64,000 nucleotides of DNA from Cupriavidus plantarum (GCF_905397285.1 NZ_CAJPUX010000012.1:21454-85453); one strand, 5' to 3'. Shown: positions 1 to 9,347, counted from the stretch's first letter. Notes: generated by a model from the sequence alone, not told the origin. Program-made: numbers and translations.

Positions 1-447
1 GGTCTGGGCGCGGCCACCACCTACACCAAGGCGGAACTGACCGGGACCTACGTCGAGTCGTTCGGCCCCCACACGTTCAACCTCGGCTTTCGGTTCGGCG
101 GCAATGTGGGACCGCCGCTCCCGAAATACGACCTGTTCCAGTGGGGCGGCTTTCTCCAGCAGTCGGGCTTCAGCACCGGGCAACTGATGGGGGGCAACAT
201 CCAGTTCGGGCGGCTGGTCTATTACAACAAGCTGTTCCGGCAGCGGCTGCTGGAGGGGGTCTACGCGGGCGTTTCGCTCGAGGCCGGGCGGGTCGGCTCG
301 CCACTCGTTGCGGGCAGCCCGACGGGGCTGCTGAAGTCGGCGGCGGTGTTCCTCGGACTCGACAGTCCCGTCGGGCCGCTCTATCTCGGGTATGGGCGCA
401 CGTCGAGCGGACAGTACGCGTACTACCTGTTCCTCGGGAAACCGTGA
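1..447 (+). CDS. Patatin-like phospholipase, C-terminal part (5' truncated by window)
   Basis: The frame is open from base 1 to the TGA at 445-447, so only the last 148 residues are present. They look like the BamA/surface-antigen-like beta-strand tail that follows the patatin domain in bacterial RssA/NTE-type phospholipases: alternating hydrophobic and aromatic strands and the ending GPLYLGYGRTSSGQYAYYLF. The catalytic GxSxG and DGA/G motifs would lie upstream, outside the window, so catalytic competence cannot be judged. The protein is probably outer-membrane associated. Family assignment rests on this tail only. Confidence 0.6.
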   Translation, partial: GLGAATTYTKAELTGTYVESFGPHTFNLGFRFGGNVGPPLPKYDLFQWGGFLQQSGFSTGQLMGGNIQFGRLVYYNKLFRQRLLEGVYAGVSLEAGRVGSPLVAGSPTGLLKSAAVFLGLDSPVGPLYLGYGRTSSGQYAYYLFLGKP

Positions 448-694
448 CAACTCGCGCGCGCGATGTGCAGGAGAGCCTACCCCACCGAAGTTGTATGTAA
501 TGTCTCTTTGGAGGTACCTATACTTTGCCTGTCGCCGAGACCCCCGTCTTGAACGGCATCCTTCCCAAAGTCGCCGCCTGCATGGCATCCCCCATGCGCA
601 CCAGCGGCGACATTTTTTTTGCGTGAAGGGGCGATGGCGTTTCGCAAGACGTTAAGATGCGCGATTATCGAACGCTCCAGGTCACGCATTTCCG

Positions 695-1543
695 ATGGAC
701 GCCCCCAATCCGATCCGCCTCCAGACCGCGCACGCCGATACCGTGCGCGCCGCCCGTCCGCCTTCGGACCTGCTGACCGGCTTTGCCGGCGACCCGAATT
801 TCATGCTATCGCTCGCGCGCGGCCTGACGGTGCTGGAGGCCTTTTCCGAACGCAAACGCCCGCTCACGATCTCCCAGGTCGCGCAGCGCACGCAGCTCTC
901 GCGGGCGTCCGTGCGCCGGTGCCTCTATACGCTCGAGCAACTTGGGTATGTGAGCCAGCAGGATGGGCACTTCGCGCTGCGTCCGCGGGTGCTGCACCTC
1001 GGCCATGCGTACTTTTCCTCGACGTCGCTGGTCTCGGCCGCGCAGCCGATTCTCGACGCGCTCAGCACACGCATCCACGAAACGTCGGCACTGGCCATCC
1101 TCGACGGCACCGACATCCTGTACCTCGTGCGGTCCGAAGTGCAGCGCGTGCTCACGCATTCGCTAGGCATGGGCAGCCGTTTGCCGGCCTATTGCACGTC
1201 GATCGGGCGGCTCCTGCTGGCCCATCAGCCCGACGCGGTGCTGGAAGCATTCTTCGAGCATGCCGAACTGCGTCCGCGGACGCTGCAGACCAAGGTGTCG
1301 CGCGCCGACCTCGAGGCCGTGTTCGCGCGTGCGCGGGAGGTGGACTACGTGCTGATCGACGAGGAACTGGAGCCCGGCCTCCGCGCGATTGCGGTGCCGG
1401 TGCGCGCGCTGTCGGGCGCCGTGGTGGCCGCCGTCAGTGTGAGCGTCAAGGCGACGCGGGTGTCGGAAGGGGAAATGATCGCGCGGCTGCTGTCGCCAAT
1501 GCGCGAAGCAGCCGCGGCCATCGGCAAGCTGATCGCCAGCTGA
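695..1543 (+). CDS. IclR-family transcriptional regulator (PcaR/PobR type)
   Basis: A 282-residue protein with a winged helix-turn-helix at about residues 30-90 (LTISQVAQRTQLSRASVRR is the recognition region) followed by the IclR effector domain, with features such as GSRLPAYCTSIGRLLLA and a C-terminal AVPVRALSG strand. The resemblance is to the PcaR/PcaU/PobR branch, which controls aromatic (protocatechuate/beta-ketoadipate) catabolism. No catabolic operon lies next to it, so the target genes are unknown. The start at 695 leaves about 35 residues before the HTH. There is no clear ribosome binding site, and a start further in is possible. Confidence 0.85.
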   Translation: MDAPNPIRLQTAHADTVRAARPPSDLLTGFAGDPNFMLSLARGLTVLEAFSERKRPLTISQVAQRTQLSRASVRRCLYTLEQLGYVSQQDGHFALRPRVLHLGHAYFSSTSLVSAAQPILDALSTRIHETSALAILDGTDILYLVRSEVQRVLTHSLGMGSRLPAYCTSIGRLLLAHQPDAVLEAFFEHAELRPRTLQTKVSRADLEAVFARAREVDYVLIDEELEPGLRAIAVPVRALSGAVVAAVSVSVKATRVSEGEMIARLLSPMREAAAAIGKLIAS

Positions 1544-1573
1544 AGTGGCCCTGAAAGTGGCCCTGAGGCGGTC

Positions 1574-2380
1574 TTAACCGCGAGCGGCCAGCTCCAGCGC
1601 GAAGACGAGGCGCTGGAGGAAGTTCTCCATGCGCCCGTCCGGATTCAGGAACGCGCACCCGTAGTGGTGGACGGTGTTGTCGTCGTAGCCCACCATCCAG
1701 TGGCCCACCACTTGCATGTCCAGCTCCAGGCGGCCGAGTTCGCCAAAATCCAGCAGGCAACGCTTGGCCGTGGTGCCCACCGGCAGCAGTTCGGCGCCCA
1801 CGGCGCGAGAGCGCAGACCCACGCCGGACAGGGACAGGTCGGCGATATCCATCTGCATGACGCGCGTGTCCGAGCCATCCTGCACGCGGATCTCGCAGCG
1901 GTAGCCCTTCGTCAGCAGCGTGCGCGCGCGGAAATGGCGGCGGCGCTGGAAGTGATAGAGCTTCTCCGGAAAATCGGCGATAAACGCGGGGCCGCCCTCG
2001 AAGCGTGTGGCGCCCGGGGTGCCGACGATGAAGTTCACGGGCACGCCACGCAGCAGGCCCGAGAATGCGTTCTGGTCGGAGGCCATCAGCGACTGGCGCT
2101 CGCCGTCGGCGCGGCACCAGTCGAAGACGAACGTACGCTGGGCCGGATCGACATGCAGGATCGACGTGACGATCTCCGATCCGTTTCGCGAACGCACGCT
2201 CAGCAGGCATTTCTGCCACGCCAGGTCGCGCAGCACGGTGCCGATCTGCGAGACATGCGTCAGGCGGTAGCGTTCGTCCGAGTGCGACGCCTCTTGATCT
2301 TGGTCTTGGTCGCCGTCCACCTGGGGAACCTGGGGAAGGGCTTGTGCCGGGTCGGACCCGCGGGAATCTCGGAGGCTCAT
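1574..2380 (-). CDS. ycgR: YcgR-like flagellar brake protein with PilZ domain
   Basis: 268 residues. After a Gln/Asp-rich N-terminus (about 1-35) comes a YcgR N-domain (about 40-135) and a PilZ domain (about 140-255). The PilZ c-di-GMP signature is visible: the RRRHFRAR arginine cluster at the domain boundary and, downstream, DLSLSGVG (the D/NxSxxG motif). Known family members bind c-di-GMP and slow flagellar rotation by contacting motor proteins. No flagellar genes lie nearby, so this is a stand-alone gene. It is convergent with the IclR gene, with 30 bp between them. Confidence 0.85.
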   Translation of the reverse strand: MSLRDSRGSDPAQALPQVPQVDGDQDQDQEASHSDERYRLTHVSQIGTVLRDLAWQKCLLSVRSRNGSEIVTSILHVDPAQRTFVFDWCRADGERQSLMASDQNAFSGLLRGVPVNFIVGTPGATRFEGGPAFIADFPEKLYHFQRRRHFRARTLLTKGYRCEIRVQDGSDTRVMQMDIADLSLSGVGLRSRAVGAELLPVGTTAKRCLLDFGELGRLELDMQVVGHWMVGYDDNTVHHYGCAFLNPDGRMENFLQRLVFALELAARG

Positions 2381-2619
2381 GGTATTACGCTACGGAAATG
2401 CGCTACGTCGGTATGGGGATTGCGCCGCAAAGAGCAGGTTAGCGACCAACGCGGCATGGTACGCGTGGCGGACGGCGCGGCGCAAGCGCTTGCCTTGGCC
2501 TTCGGCAAAATGTTGCATAACTTGAGTCACAGACTAACGAGGGGTAGCGGGAAATGCACAGCCGGCGCCGAAAGCGGCCATCTTGTCACCCCCGCGTGAC
2601 ACGGGCTTGTGTCAGCGTT

Positions 2620-3168
2620 TTATCCGTTGTGCAGTGCACTCGTCGCGTGGATCCGGTGCACGGCGCCCGTGGCATGCAGCTGGCTCTCGAACAGCACGAC
2701 GCGCTGCGCCTGCCAGGCGGGCGCAGCCAGCGCGGCGGTTCGTGACAGCCACTGCCGCTGGACGGCTTCCGGCACGGCCGGACCGCATCGCGCGAGTGTG
2801 AGGTGAGGCTTGAACGGGCGGGTGTCCGCCGCGACGCCGGCCATGGCGAGCGCCACGTCCACGTCCTGCCGCAAGGCGTCCAGCGCGGCATTGGGTGCAA
2901 GCCCCGCCCAAAGGACGGCGCCCTGCCGGGGACGAAAGCGGCCGGTGCCTTGCACCGTCAGCACAATCTCCCTCGGTGCCAGCGTGGCCATCGCCGTGAC
3001 GATGCGCGCGGCGCTGTCCGCATCGCATTCGCCAAGGAAGCGCAGCGTCAGGTGGCATTGGGCGGCCGGCACGGGCCGCAGGCCGCCATGCGCGGGAAGC
3101 GCGGGGAGCGTGGCCAGCAGGTCCGCGGCGAGCGCTTCGGGTGTTTCGAGGGCGAGAAATAGTCGCAA
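2620..3168 (-). CDS. thpR: RNA 2',3'-cyclic phosphodiesterase (ThpR/LigT)
   Basis: 182 residues, the normal size of the 2H phosphoesterase ThpR. The two HxTx catalytic motifs are present as HLTL (in AAQCHLTLRFLGE and in PFKPHLTLARCG), about 85 residues apart. The family opens RNA 2',3'-cyclic phosphates to 2'-phosphates, and the archaeal members were first described as RNA ligases. The gene lies just downstream of ogt on the same strand, with about 40 bp between them, and may be cotranscribed with the alkylation-repair genes. Confidence 0.88.
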   Translation of the reverse strand: MRLFLALETPEALAADLLATLPALPAHGGLRPVPAAQCHLTLRFLGECDADSAARIVTAMATLAPREIVLTVQGTGRFRPRQGAVLWAGLAPNAALDALRQDVDVALAMAGVAADTRPFKPHLTLARCGPAVPEAVQRQWLSRTAALAAPAWQAQRVVLFESQLHATGAVHRIHATSALHNG

Positions 3169-3210
3169 GACTAGCGTCGCAAGCTGGGGTCACAAGGCTT
3201 GCGGCGCGCG

Positions 3211-3723
3211 TCAGGACGCCAGTCCGAAGGGGGCACCTTCGAGGCCAAGCAGCGCGCGTTTGCGATCCACGCCGCCGGCGTAGCCTGTCAGCGCGCCGCT
3301 GGCGCCGAGCACGCGATGACACGGCACGATCACCGAAAGCGGATTGCGTCCGACCGCGCCGCCCACCGCGCGGGCGTGCGAGGGCGGCAAACCCAGCGTC
3401 GCGGCTAGCTGGCCGTACGACACCGTGCCGCCGAACGCGATCGCGCGCAGCGCTTGCCAGACTTCACGCTGAAACGCGCTGCCAGTGAACTGCACGGGGA
3501 CCGAGAACGCCTGCAGCGTGCCGGCGAAGTAGGCTTGCAGTTCTTCGGCGGTCTGGGCCAGGACGCGGGTGTCGGCGGCGGGGCCGTTGCCGGCATGGGC
3601 CGCGGTGTCGATGCCGGGCGGGAAATACTTCTGGCCCGAGAAGAACAGGCCTGTCAAGGCGCCGTCCGTCGTGCGCAGCAGAACGTCGCCCAGCGGGCTC
3701 TCTACGATGCGATACGTGGTCAT
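3211..3723 (-). CDS. ogt: Methylated-DNA--protein-cysteine S-methyltransferase
   Basis: 170 residues from the ATG at 3723. The active-site block is read as VIVPCHRVLGASGALTGYAGG (Cys in PCHR accepts the alkyl group), preceded by the RAVGGAVGRNPL helix-turn-helix region. It repairs O6-methylguanine in a suicidal reaction. The ATG overlaps the TGA of the upstream Ada/AlkA gene (ATGA, 3720-3723), which indicates translational coupling. Longer in-frame starts inside the upstream gene are unlikely because of that overlap. Confidence 0.93.
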   Translation of the reverse strand: MTTYRIVESPLGDVLLRTTDGALTGLFFSGQKYFPPGIDTAAHAGNGPAADTRVLAQTAEELQAYFAGTLQAFSVPVQFTGSAFQREVWQALRAIAFGGTVSYGQLAATLGLPPSHARAVGGAVGRNPLSVIVPCHRVLGASGALTGYAGGVDRKRALLGLEGAPFGLAS

Positions 3724-5219
3724 GCTTGCTCCTCGATGATGTCGTCGGCCGTGGCGGTCTGCAGCTTGCGTTGCTCGTACCGGTACCACAGGTGGATGGC
3801 GGCATAGGCCCGCCACGGGGCCCATCGGGCGGCGAGGGCGTTGGCTTCGCGCGTGCTTTCCACGCCGAGCACCTTGCGCAACGCGTAATCGGTGGCGGGG
3901 AACGCGTCTGGCCAGCCGAGCGCGCGCATGGCGATGTACTGCGCGGTCCAGTCGCCGATGCCCGGCAGCGCCCGCAGTGCGGCGACGGTTTCCTCGGGCG
4001 GGGCCTGCGGATCGAGCTGCAGCGCATGGGACGCGACCTGCGCGGCCAGCGCGCGGATGGCTCGGATCTTCCCCGGGGGCACGCCGGCTTCCCGGTAGGC
4101 GTCGTCGGAGAGCGCGGCCAGCGCGGCGGCCGAGGGGAAAGCGCGCGTCAGGGGCGCGGCGGCCGCTTCCGCGGGCAGCGGTTCGCCGGCGATGGCCACT
4201 AACCGTGCGAGGATGCGCCGCGCATGCACGACCGAGATCAGTTGTCCCACGATCGCGCGCACGGCGATCTCGAGCCCGTCGAACGTGCCGGGCAGGCGGA
4301 TACCGGGCACGCCGCCTTGCTCCGCGTCCGCCAGCTCACCGAGATGGCGGTCCACCACGTCGGGACGGCAGCCCAGGTCGCACAGCCGCCGGACCTTGCC
4401 CAGCGCCTGCGGAATCGCATGGGCGAGCGACGCGGACAGCGTGACGCGCAGCACCGATCGGTGCGGCACGTGCTCGATCCGCACCCAGCCGGCGTGCAGC
4501 CGCCCCGCGCTCTCCACCGCGATGGTGCGCAGGTACGCGTCGCCGTGCAGATGTTCCACGCCCTCGACCGCGCGCGTGCCGAGGAACCCCATCAGTGCGT
4601 CCCATGCATACGGGGGCCGGTAGCCGAGCTCGAATACGAGGCGGTCCGCCATGCCGTCGGCCGCGCGCTTGCGCATCGCGAGCGGGGTCAGGCCATAGCG
4701 CGTCTTCAGGACATCGTTGAACCGTCGCACGCTGCCGAAACCGGCCGCATGGGCGACCTCCGTCACGGGCATGGCGGTGTCCGTCAGCAGGCGCTTGGCC
4801 AGCAGCAGCCGTTGCGTCTGGGCGTATTCGAGCACCGACACGCCGAATTCCGCATCGAACAGGCGCCGCAGATGGCGTTCCGTCACGCCGATGCGCGCCG
4901 CCAGCTGGGCCACGCCGCCGTCTGCCATGAAGCCTTCATCGATCAGCGTGGCGGCCGCCTGCGCGAGGCGCCCCGAGATATCGGCCAGGCCATGCCCGGG
5001 CGCGAGTTCGGGGCGGCAGCGCAGGCACGGGCGGTAGCCATGCTTCTCGGCCGCCGCCGCGGTCTCGTAGAACGAGCAGTTCTCCCGCCGCGGCGTGCGC
5101 ACGGCGCAGACCGGCCGGCAGTAGACGCCCGTGGAGGACACGCCGACGAAGAACCGACCATCGAAGCGGCGGTCATGCGACGCCACGGCGCGGTAGCAGG
5201 TATCGGGATCAAGTTTCAT
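3720..5219 (-). CDS. Ada-type regulator fused to AlkA 3-methyladenine DNA glycosylase
   Basis: 499 residues from the ATG at 5219. The first part is an Ada metal-binding domain (about 1-80) with the four-cysteine set in YCRPVCAVR and CLRCRPE, where the first Cys accepts methyl from DNA phosphotriesters. An AraC-type HTH follows (about 85-190, ending GFGSVRRFNDV). The second half is an AlkA N-domain plus an HhH-GPD glycosylase, with LPGIGDWTAQYIAMRALG as the helix-hairpin-helix and DAFPATDY holding the catalytic Asp. It probably senses methyl damage, activates its own operon and excises 3-methylpurines. It is followed by ogt with a 4-bp overlap, giving two complementary repair enzymes in one transcript. 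The upstream neighbour is divergent. Confidence 0.93.
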   Translation of the reverse strand: MKLDPDTCYRAVASHDRRFDGRFFVGVSSTGVYCRPVCAVRTPRRENCSFYETAAAAEKHGYRPCLRCRPELAPGHGLADISGRLAQAAATLIDEGFMADGGVAQLAARIGVTERHLRRLFDAEFGVSVLEYAQTQRLLLAKRLLTDTAMPVTEVAHAAGFGSVRRFNDVLKTRYGLTPLAMRKRAADGMADRLVFELGYRPPYAWDALMGFLGTRAVEGVEHLHGDAYLRTIAVESAGRLHAGWVRIEHVPHRSVLRVTLSASLAHAIPQALGKVRRLCDLGCRPDVVDRHLGELADAEQGGVPGIRLPGTFDGLEIAVRAIVGQLISVVHARRILARLVAIAGEPLPAEAAAAPLTRAFPSAAALAALSDDAYREAGVPPGKIRAIRALAAQVASHALQLDPQAPPEETVAALRALPGIGDWTAQYIAMRALGWPDAFPATDYALRKVLGVESTREANALAARWAPWRAYAAIHLWYRYEQRKLQTATADDIIEEQA

Positions 5220-5376
5220 GCGGCCATCGTAGCGCGCGAAGTGCGATGCAATGCGCTGGAATCGGACATTCTCCTCCATTCCACGAAATGTTCGGCGCCG
5301 CGCCCTGATGTCGCCCCTGCCCGCCCCGGCGGCGGCTAGAATCGGGCTCACATCGTTGCCCGCCGCGGGAGACTTC

Positions 5377-8223
5377 ATGCTGCCTCGTTTCACCCTGATG
5401 CTGGCCGCCGCATTGACGGCGGCTTCCACGCTCGCGCTTGCGCAACCGCGGGGTGCCACCGCCGTGGCGCCCGTGAGCGCCGCACCGGTGGCCGCCGCCA
5501 CCCGCGTCACCGAGGTGGAGGGCATCACGGAATACCGGCTGGCGAACGGTCTGCGCATCCTGCTGGCGCCCGACGCCGCACAGCCGACGACCACGGTGAA
5601 CGTGACCTACCTCGTCGGCAGCCGGCACGAGAACTACGGCGAGACGGGCATGGCGCATCTGCTCGAACATCTGCTGTTCAAAGGCACGCCGTCGCTGCCC
5701 GGCCGCACGATCCCGACGGAATTCGCGCGGCGCGGCATGACGTCCAACGGCACGACCGCGCAGGACCGTACCAATTACTTCGAGACGTTCGCATATAGCG
5801 AGGACAACCTCGACTGGGCGCTGCGCATGGAAGCGGACCGCATGGTGAACAGCGTGATCGCGCGCGCGGACCTCGACAGCGAAATGACGGTCGTGCGCAA
5901 CGAGATGGAAATCGGCGAGAACAATCCGATGCGCATGCTGATGCAGCAGATGAGCGCGGCGGCCTATCGCTGGCACAACTATGGCAAGGCGCCGATCGGC
6001 GCGCGCAGCGATGTGGAGCACGTGGGCATCGAGAACCTGCGCGCGTTCTATCGCCGTTACTACCAGCCGGACAACGCGGTACTCGTGGTGACGGGGCAGT
6101 TCGATCCCACGCGGACGCTCGCGCGCATCGAGCAGGCGTTCGGCGCGATTCCACGGCCGACACGTGTGCTCCCGCCCGAGCATACGGTGGAACCGCCGCA
6201 GGAAGGCGCGCGCGAGCTCACGCTCACGCGGCCGGGCGACAGCAGCATCGTCGCCGTGCAATACCACGTCGCTCCGGGCGCGCATCCGGACAGCACGGCG
6301 CTGGGGCTGCTGTCCGTCGTGCTCGCCGACACGCCGGGCGGGCGGCTCGAGCAATCGCTGGTGCAGACGCGCAAGGCCGCGTGGCAAAGTTCGTCTCTCG
6401 AGGCGCGTTTCGACCCCGGCGTGATGATGTTCGCGGCGGGAACGAGCAAGGATCGGCCGATCGAGCCGCTGCGCGCGGCGCTGCTGGCCGAAGTGGAAGG
6501 CGTCGCGGCGCGGCCCGTCACGGCGGAAGAACTGGAGCGCGCGCGCATCCGCATGCGCAACGCCTACGAGCACATCCTCAACGATCCGGCGCGCTATGGC
6601 GTGGCGTTGTCGGAAGCCATCGCCAAGGGCGACTGGCGGCTGTTCTTCATCGCGCGCGACCGCGTGGAAACCGCGACGCTGGAAGACGTGCAGCGCGTGG
6701 CGGTGAACTATCTGCGGCCCGCCAACCGGACCGTGGGCCAGTTCCTGCCCGGCGACAAGCCGCAACTCGCCGCGATGCCCGCGACACCCGACGTGGCCGC
6801 GATGACGCGGGACTATCGGGGCAAACCGGCCGCCGCCGCCGTGGCCACTTTCGACCCGAGCCCGGCAAACATCGATGCCCACACCACGCGGCAGACGCTC
6901 GCCAACGGCATGCAGCTGGCGTTGCTGCCGAAGCCCACGCGCGGGGAAGCCGTGAATGGCACGCTGGTCCTGCGCTTTGGCAATCCGGAGGCGCTGCAGG
7001 GCAAACGCGCCGTGGGCACGCTGACCGCCGGCATGCTGCGCCGCGGCGCGGGCGCGTTCGACCGGCAGCATATCGCTGACCGGCTCGAGGCCCTCAAGGC
7101 CAATGTGTCGATCTCCGGCGGTGCCGAGAGCCTGACGGTCTCGTTCGAGACGCGACGCCAGTATCTGCCTGACCTGCTGGCCTTGCTGCGCACCGTGTTA
7201 CGCATGCCGACCTTCCCCGCCAACGAGTTCGAGACGCTGCGCGCGAGTTCGATCGCGGGCATCGAGAGCCAGCGCAGCCAGCCCAACGCGCTCGCGCCGA
7301 ATGCGATCGGCCGTCACGGCAATCCATATCCGGTGGAGGATCCGCGGTACACGCCCACCTTCGACGAGAGCCTCGCCGAGCTGCGCGCGGTGACGTCCGC
7401 CGATGCGCGCGACTTCCACGCGCGGTTTTATGGCGCCGACCATGCGCAGCTGGCGCTCGTCGGCGATTTCGATGCGGAGGAAGCGGTGCGACAGGCCGTG
7501 TTCCTGTTCAGCGACTGGCGTTCGGAAGTCCCCTTCGCGCGCGTCGACCGTCCCTTCATCGCGATTCCGGCCGCCAGCTTCACGCTCGAGACGCCGGGCA
7601 TGGCCAACGCGGTGTACATGGCCACGCAACCGCTGGATCTGCTGACGGACTCGCCCGACTATCCGCTGCTGATGATTGCAAGCCGCGTGTTCGGTGGCAC
7701 CGGCATGCGCAGCCGCATGGCCGATCGGCTGCGGCAGCAGGACGGCATCAGCTATGGCGCGTCGAGCTACCTGCAGGTGGGCTCGCTCGATCGCGCGGGA
7801 CGTTTCGGCATGTACGCGGTCTATGCGCCGCAGAATCTCGACCGCCTGCGTCGCGCGCTGGACGATGAACTGTCGCGCTTCGTGCGAGACGGCATTACCG
7901 CGAGCGAACTGGCCGAAGCGCAGAGCGGCCTGCTGCAGCAAGCCACCGTCGCCCGCTCGCGCGACGGTTCGCTGGCCGGTACGCTCGCGACGCAGCTTTA
8001 CCTCGGCCGCACGATGGCGTTCACCGCCGAGATTGACGAGCGCGTCCGGGCGGCCACGCCGGCAGCCGTCAACGATGCCATTCGCCGGTATCTGTCGCCG
8101 GGCACGATCACGCGGGCCTACGCCGGCGATTTTTCGTCGCCGGCACCGGCCGCGCCCGCCCCGGGCGGTGTCCAGGCGGCGTCGGCAGTGCCGGAGCCTG
8201 CCCGCACCGATGTCAGACCCTGA
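5377..8223 (+). CDS. M16 family zinc metallopeptidase, two-domain, secreted
   Basis: 948 residues from the ATG at 5377, chosen because a purine-rich site (cgggaga) lies just upstream and the protein then begins with a clean signal peptide (cleavage near ALAQP, residue 23). Two M16 halves are fused. The N-terminal half carries the inverted zinc motif HLLEH (residues 94-98) with the distal Glu in the NEMEIGENNP helix. The C-terminal half (from about residue 500) lacks HxxEH and should be the inactive partner, as in pitrilysin-like proteases. The location is presumably periplasmic. The last 30 residues are a Pro/Ala-rich tail. The substrate is unknown. The relation is to processing-peptidase-like (PqqL/YmxG) M16 members. 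Confidence 0.9.
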   Translation: MLPRFTLMLAAALTAASTLALAQPRGATAVAPVSAAPVAAATRVTEVEGITEYRLANGLRILLAPDAAQPTTTVNVTYLVGSRHENYGETGMAHLLEHLLFKGTPSLPGRTIPTEFARRGMTSNGTTAQDRTNYFETFAYSEDNLDWALRMEADRMVNSVIARADLDSEMTVVRNEMEIGENNPMRMLMQQMSAAAYRWHNYGKAPIGARSDVEHVGIENLRAFYRRYYQPDNAVLVVTGQFDPTRTLARIEQAFGAIPRPTRVLPPEHTVEPPQEGARELTLTRPGDSSIVAVQYHVAPGAHPDSTALGLLSVVLADTPGGRLEQSLVQTRKAAWQSSSLEARFDPGVMMFAAGTSKDRPIEPLRAALLAEVEGVAARPVTAEELERARIRMRNAYEHILNDPARYGVALSEAIAKGDWRLFFIARDRVETATLEDVQRVAVNYLRPANRTVGQFLPGDKPQLAAMPATPDVAAMTRDYRGKPAAAAVATFDPSPANIDAHTTRQTLANGMQLALLPKPTRGEAVNGTLVLRFGNPEALQGKRAVGTLTAGMLRRGAGAFDRQHIADRLEALKANVSISGGAESLTVSFETRRQYLPDLLALLRTVLRMPTFPANEFETLRASSIAGIESQRSQPNALAPNAIGRHGNPYPVEDPRYTPTFDESLAELRAVTSADARDFHARFYGADHAQLALVGDFDAEEAVRQAVFLFSDWRSEVPFARVDRPFIAIPAASFTLETPGMANAVYMATQPLDLLTDSPDYPLLMIASRVFGGTGMRSRMADRLRQQDGISYGASSYLQVGSLDRAGRFGMYAVYAPQNLDRLRRALDDELSRFVRDGITASELAEAQSGLLQQATVARSRDGSLAGTLATQLYLGRTMAFTAEIDERVRAATPAAVNDAIRRYLSPGTITRAYAGDFSSPAPAAPAPGGVQAASAVPEPARTDVRP

Positions 8224-8390
8224 CGCCGCCCTCACGTCATGGGTGGCGTCGAATCACCGCGGGCGTGCTTTTTCGAAAGCGCTGTCTGCTGTGGCACATA
8301 GCTGTGACCCATCGCGGCGCTACCCTGCTCTTGAAATACGGATGGATGGCGGCACCTCACCGATGTGGTGCTTGTGAGTCCACGTCGATC

Positions 8391-8408
8391 ACTGTATATT
8401 TGTACAGT
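8391..8408 (+). promoter_or_regulatory. LexA (SOS) box
   Basis: The sequence ACTGTATATTTGTACAGT contains CTGT-N8-ACAG, the LexA operator core used in gamma- and betaproteobacteria. The perfect dyad extends to ACTGTA-N6-TACAGT, and an A follows as in the E. coli consensus. It ends 23 bases before the ATG of the 135-residue gene at 8432, a position where bound LexA would block its promoter. Confidence 0.8.
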
Positions 8409-8431
8409 ATTCGTTAAGACAAGAGGGGTGG

Positions 8432-8839
8432 ATGTCGATCATGCGGGCGGGCAGCAAGGCAGAGGCGTTGCGATTCCTGGCCTCGGGAAATGGAGTGGAC
8501 AGCGTGGGTGCCGGCAATGTCGGCGCGGCGGTGCTGGCGGTGGAGCTCGACTACGAGACGGGCTGGCAGGATGCCGTCGAATTGGGCCGGCTCGGCGAGA
8601 AGCGCGGCATCAAGGTGCAATACCGCGGGCAGGAGAGCATTGCGGTGCGATCGCGCGAAGCGCTGATCGAAGGTCTGGCGACGCCGAAGACTACCTTCCG
8701 GCAGCGCAATTTATATTGCCAGTTCGATCTCGGCACGCTGGCCGATCACGAACTGGTGGAACTCGAAGCCAAGGCAACGCGCCTGGGCGACTACATCCTC
8801 GCGGGCCACTTGCTCCGCGACGTGGACGACGTCTGGTAA
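8432..8839 (+). CDS. Unknown protein, predicted SOS-regulated
   Basis: 135 residues, no family recognised. The protein is soluble and acidic, with no signal peptide or membrane segment. It contains a conserved-looking core (NLYCQFDLGTLADHELVELE) and an acidic, Trp-containing end (LLRDVDDVW). The start at 8432 has a GAGGGG site at about -6; an alternative ATG at 8441 is three codons in. The LexA box directly upstream suggests expression after DNA damage. By size and regulation it could be a division inhibitor or an accessory repair factor, but nothing in the sequence decides this. Its 3' end overlaps the convergent gene by 49 bp. Confidence 0.65.
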   Translation: MSIMRAGSKAEALRFLASGNGVDSVGAGNVGAAVLAVELDYETGWQDAVELGRLGEKRGIKVQYRGQESIAVRSREALIEGLATPKTTFRQRNLYCQFDLGTLADHELVELEAKATRLGDYILAGHLLRDVDDVW

Positions 8840-9321
8840 GCCGCGGCATAGGGCACGACTTCCGTCCCAACGCCCGCCGCAGCGTTCAATGTTGTGCGCT
8901 GAGATACCGCGCCTTCAATGACCGTATGACACAGTACGGCGGTCACGAGCGTCTTGAAATGCGCACGCTCACCTTGCGCCAGTTGCTCGAGCCGGTCATG
9001 ACCGTCGAGCACCATCAACGCGTCCCCCGCATTGGGCCGTATCTCTAGCCGATAGAGATGATCGGACTCGCATTGCATGCGGCCGCCGGCCACCGCCACC
9101 ACGATGGCGCTGGGCAGCGCGAGGCCGCCCACGACCACGGCGTCGCGCAGGCGCACCAACTGCGGATCCGGCGCTCCGGGCGCCGGGTCGCCGCGCAGGC
9201 GCATCAACTCGGCGGGCGATACCGCAAGCGTGAACGCCTGCAATGCCGCCCCCTCCAATGCCGACCGGTAAGTCGCCACCACCGCGCGCAGACGGCAGAC
9301 GCCGTCGTCGGCCTCGTTCAT
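8791..9321 (-). CDS. Hypothetical protein downstream of acyl-CoA dehydrogenase
   Basis: 176 residues, family not recognised. A strong ribosome binding site (ggaggagacaac before the ATG at 9321) supports the start. The gene follows the acyl-CoA dehydrogenase on the same strand after about 25 bp, so the two are probably cotranscribed. There is no signal peptide or clear membrane helix. One hydrophobic strand region (VVVGGLALPSAIVVAVAGG) lies in the middle. The Ser/Thr-rich last residues overlap the convergent SOS-type gene by 49 bp. Possibly an accessory factor for the dehydrogenase, but this is only context. Confidence 0.6.
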   Translation of the reverse strand: MNEADDGVCRLRAVVATYRSALEGAALQAFTLAVSPAELMRLRGDPAPGAPDPQLVRLRDAVVVGGLALPSAIVVAVAGGRMQCESDHLYRLEIRPNAGDALMVLDGHDRLEQLAQGERAHFKTLVTAVLCHTVIEGAVSQRTTLNAAAGVGTEVVPYAAAYQTSSTSRSKWPARM

Positions 9322-9347
9322 GTTGTCTCCTCCACTCGGCTCGGCAA

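Noticed and set aside
5209..7071. 620-codon open frame antisense to the M16 peptidase
   Set aside because: Its composition is the Arg/His/Gly-rich pattern of a high-GC antisense shadow, and the sense frame holds a clear peptidase.
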